The notes beneath the pieces were generated by a model, which was not told the DNA's origin, did no database searches, and saw only the letters and a program-made list of their open reading frames with translations. Positions 57,398 to 64,000 of a stretch of 64,000 bases of DNA are shown piece after piece. This DNA is from CAVPGP01 sp963718065 (GTDB lineage Bacteria; Actinomycetota; Thermoleophilia; Gaiellales; Gaiellaceae): contig CAVQYE010000006.1 in the NCBI GenBank assembly GCA_963718065.1, forward strand, positions 74,828-138,827, read 5' to 3'. Each line of letters opens with the position of its first letter. The first letter of the stretch is position 1. The translations under genes were made by a program, and so were the position numbers.

Positions 57398-58803
57398 GCG
57401 ACGTCGACCTTGATCACGTTCGTCGTCCCCGGGATGTTCACGGACGTCCCGGCGGTGATCACGATGCGGTCGCCCGAGCTGACGAGACCGGACTCGCACG
57501 ACGCACTGACCGCGATCGACCACAGCTCCTCGACGTTCGCGCACTCGGGGATCAGGATCGGCGTCACGCCCCACTCGAGCGCCATCTGCTGGACGGCGGT
57601 CGGATGGTGCGTGAGCGCGATGATCGGGCGCCGCGGACGCAGGCGGGCGACCGCGGACGCGGTGCGCCCCGTGAAAGTCGGGACGAGGATCGCCTTCGCG
57701 CCGAGCGCCTCGGCCAGGTCGCACGCCGCATTCGACATCGCCTGCCCGACGGTCGGCACGTCGACGGCCTCGGGAAGCTCGTGCCGGTAGCCGAGGCTCG
57801 GCTCGACGGCCCGGGCGATCGAGTGCATGGTCGACACCGCCTCGATCGGGTACTGGCCGGCCGCGGTCTCGGCGGAGAGCATCAACGCGGAGGTGCCGTC
57901 GAGGATCGCGTTCGCGACGTCGCTCGCCTCGGCCCGGGTGGGCTCCGGATGCGTGATCATCGACTCGAGCATCTGCGTCGCCGTGATCACGGGCTTCCCT
58001 CGCTCGAGCGCCTCGTGGATGATCCGTTTCTGCAGCAGCGGCACCTCGGCGGGGCCGATCTCGACGCCGAGGTCGCCCCGCGCGACCATGACGCCGTCCG
58101 ACTCGTCGAGGATCTCGTCGAGCACGTCGACCGCCTCGGACTTTTCGATCTTCGCGATCACCCGCGCGCCGGAGCCGCTCTCGCGGACGCGCGCCTTCAG
58201 GTCGCGGACGTCGGCCGCCGCGCGGACGAAGGAGAGGGCGACGAAGTCGACGCCGAGCTCGAGCGCGAAGTCGAGGTCGTCGAGATCCTTGCGGGTCAGC
58301 GACGGGATCGGCAGCGGCACGCCGGGGAGATTGACGCCCTTGGCCGCGCTGACGACGCCGCCGACGATGACGCGACAGGTGGCCTCGCCCGGACGCACCG
58401 CCTCGACGGCGAGCCGGACGTGGCCGTCGTCGATCAGCACCTCGTGGCCCGGCTGCAGCACGTCGACCGCGATCGCGGGCGCGATCGGCAGCTGGCCGTC
58501 CTGAGGGTATTCGCTCGGCGTCAGGATCACCTGCTCGCCGTTCGTGAGCGTCCGCGGCTCGATGTGACCGAGACGGATCTTCGGGCCTTGCAGGTCGGCG
58601 ATCAGCGCCAGCGGGCGGCCGAGCCGCTCCTGGGCGTCCCGGACGAGCCGCGCGCGCATGGCGTGGTCGTCGTGCGTGCCGTGCGAGAGATTGAGCCGCG
58701 CGACGTCCATGCCCGCCCGGACCAGCGCCTCGACCATCTCCGGCGTCGACGAGGACGGACCGATGGTCGCAACGATCTTCGTCCTGCGCGGTCCGTCGAT
58801 CAC
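57394..58803 (-). CDS. pyk: pyruvate kinase
   Basis: A 469-residue glycolytic enzyme converting phosphoenolpyruvate and ADP to pyruvate and ATP. The N-terminus RTKIVATIGPSSSTPEMV, the Mg/active-site segment IAKIEKSEAVDVLDEIL, ARGDLGVEI and the C-terminal domain GDRIVITAG are intact. A catalytic Lys lies in the AKIEKSEA region. GTG 58803 has TAGTCT seven bases upstream. Follows eno in the same direction, a compact lower-glycolysis unit. Confidence 0.96.
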   Translation of the reverse strand: MIDGPRRTKIVATIGPSSSTPEMVEALVRAGMDVARLNLSHGTHDDHAMRARLVRDAQERLGRPLALIADLQGPKIRLGHIEPRTLTNGEQVILTPSEYPQDGQLPIAPAIAVDVLQPGHEVLIDDGHVRLAVEAVRPGEATCRVIVGGVVSAAKGVNLPGVPLPIPSLTRKDLDDLDFALELGVDFVALSFVRAAADVRDLKARVRESGSGARVIAKIEKSEAVDVLDEILDESDGVMVARGDLGVEIGPAEVPLLQKRIIHEALERGKPVITATQMLESMITHPEPTRAEASDVANAILDGTSALMLSAETAAGQYPIEAVSTMHSIARAVEPSLGYRHELPEAVDVPTVGQAMSNAACDLAEALGAKAILVPTFTGRTASAVARLRPRRPIIALTHHPTAVQQMALEWGVTPILIPECANVEELWSIAVSASCESGLVSSGDRIVITAGTSVNIPGTTNVIKVDVA

Positions 58804-58813
58804 GTGCAGGAGA

Positions 58814-60084
<1,271 letters not shown>

Positions 60085-60088
<4 letters not shown>

Positions 60089-60879
60089 CGGAGAATCTCC
60101 TTGGCCTGGTCGTAGTAGCGGTCTTGCGCTGCGAGATCGAGGCTACGCCAATCCTCGCCCGCTTCGGCGGCGAGCCGCTCCGCGCGCTCGACCCGCTCGC
60201 GGAAACGCGCCGTCGCCGCCCGGAGCGCGAGCTCCGGATCGACGTTCAGGCGGCGCGAGACGTTGACCGCTGCAAAGAGCACGTCGCCGAGCTCCTTGAA
60301 GACCTCCTGGTCGGGCTCGGTCTCCGGGCTCGGCTCGCCGCTGCGCTCGATCTCGGCCGACAGCTCGTCGAGCTCGGAGCGCAGGTCGTCGCGCGCGCCT
60401 GCCAGGTCCGGGTACTCGAAGCCGACCGCCGCGGCGCGGCGCTGGATCTTGCGAGCCTCGTTCAACGCGGGGAGCGCGGCCGGCACGTCGTGGAAGACGC
60501 CCTCGCGCCCCTCCTCGTCACGCTTGATCGCCTCCCAGTTGGAACGCACGCGTCCCGCTGTCTCGGCCTCCACCTCGCCGAAGACGTGCGGGTGGCGCCG
60601 CACCAGCTTCTCGTGGACGAGGCGCGCCGCCTGCTCGAGGTCGCCGGTGCCCCGCTCTTCGAGGAGCAGGGAGAGGAAATAGACCTGGAAGAGGAGATCG
60701 CCGAGCTCGTCCAGCAGCTTGGCGTCGTCGCCGGAGTTCGCCGCGTCGGCGACCTCGTATGCCTCCTCGACCGTGTGCGGCACGATCGTGCGCGCAGTCT
60801 GCTCGCGGTCCCACGGGCATTCGCGACGGAGTCGCGCGGTCAGCTGTTGGAGATCGAGGAGCGCGTCGGCCAGCGGCAC
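60085..60879 (-). CDS. mazG: MazG-type nucleoside triphosphate pyrophosphohydrolase
   Basis: A 264-residue house-cleaning enzyme that hydrolyses non-canonical or excess NTPs to NMP and PPi. Two MazG modules are visible: CPWDREQTARTIVPHTVEEAYEVADA with ELGDLLFQVYFLSLL (metal motif EExxE and ELGDLL), and the second, near the end, FKELGDVLFAAVNVSRRL. GTG 60879. It is coupled to eno by ATGA and follows the foldase gene by 10 bp. Confidence 0.93.
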
Positions 60880-60889
60880 GGCGTTAGAG

Positions 60890-61900
60890 CTAGCCGGTGG
60901 TGGTCGCGCCGGTGGTCGTGCTCGTCGCGGGCGGAGTGAAGCCCGACTTGTAGCTGACCTTGTCCTTGAAGTCCTTGTCGAGGCCGTTGACCCAGCTCGT
61001 CATCGCCTCGTTCTTCTTCGTCTGCAGCAGCTGCTGCTTGATCGAGGCGGAGACCTGCTTCTCGGGGGTCGTCTTCGCGGGCTTGACGGCGCCGAGGGCC
61101 TGGATGATGTGCCAGCCGTACTGGGTCTTCACGGGCTTGGAGATCTCGTTGACCTTCAGCGAGAACGCCTTGGCGTCGAACGCCGGCACGGTCTGGCCGC
61201 GCGAGACGGTCAGCTTGCCGCCCGTCGACTTCGAGCCCGGGTCCTGCGAGAACTTCTTGGCGAGCGCCGTGAAGTCGCCGCCGGACTTCAGCTGCGCGTA
61301 GATGCTGTCGGCCTGCGCCTTCGTCTTGACGAGGATGTGGCGCACGTTGCGGCTCTGCGGCTGCGCGTAGAGCTGCGGGTGCTGCACGTAGTAGTCGTGC
61401 ACGTCGGCGTCGCTGACCTTGACGTCCTTCGTGATCTTCTTGAAGACCTGCTCGGAGATCAGCTGCGTCTTGATGTCGCGCCGGACCTGAGCGTCGGTGA
61501 GGCCCTGCTTCTTGAGCTGCGCGACGTACTTCGTCTCGCTGCCCTGGAAGTACTGCTTCTTGATCTGCTTCAGGCGGGCGTCGATCTGGCTGTCCTTGAT
61601 CTCGACGCCCATCGCCTTCGCCTTCTCCTCGCGCTCGGCCTGCTGGACGAGCAGCGTCACGGCCTGGTTCTTCAGCGTCTGGAAGTCCTGGCTGCCGGCC
61701 TTCGGGAAGGTGCGCTTCTGGGACTTGAAGCTTCGCTTCGCCTGGGCGATCAGGTCGTCGAACTGGGCCTGAGTGATGTGCGTCGAGCCGACGACGGCGA
61801 CGTCGCTGCTGTCCAGGCTCGAGCTTCCGCCACCGCAGCCGGCGACGGCCAGCGCGGCCGCTGACGCCATAACAATGAGGGAAATCCGAAAACGAGTCAT
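60890..61900 (-). CDS. PrsA/SurA-type peptidyl-prolyl isomerase lipoprotein
   Basis: A 336-residue foldase. The signal peptide ends in the lipobox AVAGC (Cys22). A SurA-like helical N-domain (THITQAQFDDLIAQAKRSF) is followed by a parvulin PPIase domain (about residues 165-260: VRHILVKTKAQADSIYAQL, FSQDPGSKSTGGKL, YGWHIIQALG) and a Thr-rich tail. It folds exported proteins at the outer face of the membrane. ATG 61900 lies 14 bp after mfd. Confidence 0.92.
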   Translation of the reverse strand: MTRFRISLIVMASAAALAVAGCGGGSSSLDSSDVAVVGSTHITQAQFDDLIAQAKRSFKSQKRTFPKAGSQDFQTLKNQAVTLLVQQAEREEKAKAMGVEIKDSQIDARLKQIKKQYFQGSETKYVAQLKKQGLTDAQVRRDIKTQLISEQVFKKITKDVKVSDADVHDYYVQHPQLYAQPQSRNVRHILVKTKAQADSIYAQLKSGGDFTALAKKFSQDPGSKSTGGKLTVSRGQTVPAFDAKAFSLKVNEISKPVKTQYGWHIIQALGAVKPAKTTPEKQVSASIKQQLLQTKKNEAMTSWVNGLDKDFKDKVSYKSGFTPPATSTTTGATTTG

Positions 61901-61914
61901 AAGAATGCGCCGGC

Positions 61915-64000
61915 TCAGGCCGCCTGGCGCGTGCCCAATATAGCATCGACCAGTTCGAGCGCTCCCTTGAATTCATCGTGTCTTAACGCGATCTCGCGCT
62001 TGGCCGACGTGTAGACGACCGTGTCGACGGATTCGCGCAACTTTCGGATGTCCTCGGAGCCGAGCACCAGCGGTCCGACGGTCGCGCGGCCGCCCCGGAA
62101 GATGAGGTAGTCCGCGCCGATCCGCGCCAGCTTCAGCTTCGCCTCCTGGATCGCGAAGAGGTTCTGCACGGGGTCCGGGATCGGCCCGTACCGGTCCTCG
62201 GTCGCCGCCTGCAGCTCGCGCAGCTCGTCCTCGGTCTCGCTCAGCGCCAGCCGGCGGTGCAGGTCGATCTTGAGCGCCTCGCCGCTGATGTAGCTCGCGG
62301 GGACGTAGGCGTCGACCCTGGCGTCGACCCGGACCGGGCGGGCGGCCGGGCGGCGCTGCCCGGAGAGCTCGGCGACCGCCTCGTGGAGCATCTCGACGTA
62401 GAGCTCGAAGCCGAGCGCGGCCACGTGCCCCGACTGCTCGGCGCCGAGCAGGTCGCCCGCGCCGCGGATCTCGAGGTCGCGCATCGCGATCTGGAAGCCG
62501 GCGCCGAGCTCGGTGTGGTCGGCGAGCGTCGCGAGCCGTGCCCGCGCCTCGCTCGACAGCTCGCGGTGATCCGGATAGAAGAGGTAGGCGTGGGCGAGCT
62601 CGTCGGAGCGTCCGACGCGCCCGCGGATCTGGTAGAGCTGGGCGAGCCCGAGCGTGTCGGAGCGCTCGACGATCAGCGTGTTCGCCTGCGGGATGTCGAG
62701 GCCCGACTCGATGATCGTCGTCGAGACGAGCACGTCTGCGTCGCCGGCGATGAACGTCAGCATCTGCTTCTCCAGCTGGTGCTCGCGCATCTGCCCGTGC
62801 GCGACGAGGAAGCGGAGATCGGGGCACAGCTGCTGGAGCTTCTCGGCGGCCTGCTCGATCGTCTCGACGCGGTTGTGGAGGTAGAAGCTCTGGCCGTTGC
62901 GCTCGTGCTCGCGGTTGAGCGCCAGCTTGACCACGTCCTCGTCGAGCTCCCCGATGTAGGTGCGAATCGGGCGGCGTCCCTCCGGCGGCGTCTCGATCAC
63001 CGAGATGTCGCGCAGGCCGGAGAGCGACATGTGCAGCGTGCGCGGGATCGGCGTCGCGGAGAGCGCGAGCACGTCGACCTCGAGGCGAAGGCTCCGCAGC
63101 AGCTCCTTCTGGGCGACGCCGAAGCGCTGCTCCTCGTCGACGATCACGAGGCCGAGCTCCTTCGGGATGACGTCCCGGCTCAGCACCCGGTGCGTGCCGA
63201 TCAGCACCTCGACCTTGCCCTCGGCGAAGTCGGCCAGCACCCGCTTCTGCTCCGCGGGCGGGCGGAAGCGCGACACCATCTCGACGCGCACCGGGTAGTC
63301 GCGGAACCGCTCCCTGAAGGTGTTCCAGTGCTGCTGCGCGAGCACCGTCGTCGGCACGAGCATCAGCACCTGCTTGCCGTTGACCGCGACGGCGAAGGCG
63401 GCACGCAGCGCCACCTCGGTCTTGCCGAAGCCGACGTCGCCGCAGACGAGCCGGTCCATCGGGCGCGGCGCCTCGAGGTCCTCCTTGACGGCCTCGATCG
63501 CGCGCTGCTGGTCCTCGGTCTCGCGGTAGGGGAAGTCGGCCTCGAGCCGCTCGAGCCATTCCTGGTCGAGGTCGTAGGCGAAGCCCGGCGCCTGCTGGCG
63601 CTGCGCGTAGAGCGCGATCAGCTCGCCGGCGAGCTCGCGCAGGCCCTCGCGGGCGCGCGCCTTGATCCGGTCCCACGCCTTGCCGCCGAGCTTCGAGAGC
63701 GCGGGCGCGCCGGCGTCGGCGCCGATGTAGCGGCTGACCTTGCCGATCTGCTCGTGCGGGACGTAGAGGCGATCGTCGCCGCGGAACGCGAGGAAGAGGT
63801 AGTCGCGCGTGACACCGGCGACCTCCTTCGTCTCGAAGCCGAGCAGCTTGCCGACGCCGTGGTCCTCGTGCACCACGTAGTCGCCGGTCCGCAGGTCGGC
63901 GAAGGACTGCAGCGCGCTGCCGAGGCGGGCGTCCTGCCGCGGCGCGCGCTTGCGGAAGACCTGGACGTCCGGCAGCAGGACGAGCCCGAGCTCGCGCCAG
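61915..64000 (-). CDS. mfd: transcription-repair coupling factor Mfd (partial, runs off the window)
   Basis: The C-terminal 695 codons of Mfd. It removes RNA polymerase stalled at lesions and recruits UvrA. Visible parts are the polymerase-interaction domain (DYVVHEDHGVGKLLGFETKE), the RecG-like motor with Walker A GDVGFGKTEVALRA, DEEQRFG and SATPIPRT, motif VI region QIRGRVGRSDELAHAYLF, and the C-terminal TRCF domain (YIPASYI-like VPASYISGEALKIDLHRRL). The frame stays open to 64000, so the N-terminal UvrB-like part lies outside. Confidence 0.95.
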   Translation of the reverse strand, partial: WRELGLVLLPDVQVFRKRAPRQDARLGSALQSFADLRTGDYVVHEDHGVGKLLGFETKEVAGVTRDYLFLAFRGDDRLYVPHEQIGKVSRYIGADAGAPALSKLGGKAWDRIKARAREGLRELAGELIALYAQRQQAPGFAYDLDQEWLERLEADFPYRETEDQQRAIEAVKEDLEAPRPMDRLVCGDVGFGKTEVALRAAFAVAVNGKQVLMLVPTTVLAQQHWNTFRERFRDYPVRVEMVSRFRPPAEQKRVLADFAEGKVEVLIGTHRVLSRDVIPKELGLVIVDEEQRFGVAQKELLRSLRLEVDVLALSATPIPRTLHMSLSGLRDISVIETPPEGRRPIRTYIGELDEDVVKLALNREHERNGQSFYLHNRVETIEQAAEKLQQLCPDLRFLVAHGQMREHQLEKQMLTFIAGDADVLVSTTIIESGLDIPQANTLIVERSDTLGLAQLYQIRGRVGRSDELAHAYLFYPDHRELSSEARARLATLADHTELGAGFQIAMRDLEIRGAGDLLGAEQSGHVAALGFELYVEMLHEAVAELSGQRRPAARPVRVDARVDAYVPASYISGEALKIDLHRRLALSETEDELRELQAATEDRYGPIPDPVQNLFAIQEAKLKLARIGADYLIFRGGRATVGPLVLGSEDIRKLRESVDTVVYTSAKREIALRHDEFKGALELVDAILGTRQAA

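Overview
This 64 kb window is high-GC (roughly 70 percent by eye), densely coded DNA with ATG, GTG and TTG starts, many 4-nt start/stop overlaps and TANNNT-type -10 boxes. Gene content points to Actinobacteriota: a MoeZ-type rhodanese/E1 gene with cysO, cysM and a JAMM peptidase, an actinobacterial HhH-GPD family, ftsB-DUF501 next to eno and pyk, and an RskA-type anti-sigma factor. The mixture suggests class Thermoleophilia (Gaiellales or Solirubrobacterales), but that is inference and no rRNA is present. No tRNA, rRNA, CRISPR array, transposase or phage gene was found. Layout: 1-4.2 kb holds DNA-repair and oxidoreductase genes, several broken by single-base frameshifts. 4.2-8.5 kb is one large Lhr-type helicase. 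8.6-16 kb is a metabolic mix: HhH-GPD glycosylase, acyl-CoA dehydrogenase, cupredoxin, pilin-like lipoprotein, amidohydrolase, formamidase and M20 peptidase. 16-18.2 kb carries the principal sigma factor. 18.3-21.4 kb is the protein-thiocarboxylate cysteine pathway (MoeZ, CysO, CysM, Mec). 21.9-24.3 kb holds FAH-fold and glycolate-oxidase-like catabolic genes. 24.3-32.7 kb is one pentose-catabolism operon on the minus strand: xylose-type ABC transporter, TIM-barrel isomerase, phosphatase, reductase, xylulokinase and dehydrogenase. 32.8-36.1 kb is a YtrA-type GntR/ABC operon ending in a sugar-binding-protein gene. 36-44 kb is a mix including an SOS-boxed radical SAM gene, a NarL two-component pair, a histone-H1-like protein and an anti-sigma factor. 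44.2-52.8 kb has ferredoxin followed by a seven-gene, translationally coupled run (PP2C phosphatase, polyamine-synthase-like protein, GDPD, L,D-transpeptidase, ResA, CcmH, CcdA). 52.8-56.3 kb holds small membrane and regulatory proteins, and 56.3-64 kb a housekeeping block (ftsB, O-methyltransferase, pyk, eno, mazG, foldase lipoprotein, mfd). Three things stand out. First, two intergenic elements of about 165 nt (14495-14659 and 56741-56906) fold almost end to end into rods, with G-U pairs favouring the plus strand, and share end and apical motifs, so they look like one undescribed RNA or repeat family. Second, one 15-bp motif precedes sigA, the anti-sigma gene and the histone-like gene. Third, many genes have a TANNNT hexamer exactly six bases before the start codon, which predicts widespread leaderless transcription. 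At least eight genes contain indels that preserve family sequence on both sides, most dramatically xylulokinase; I read these mainly as consensus errors in a draft or metagenome assembly.
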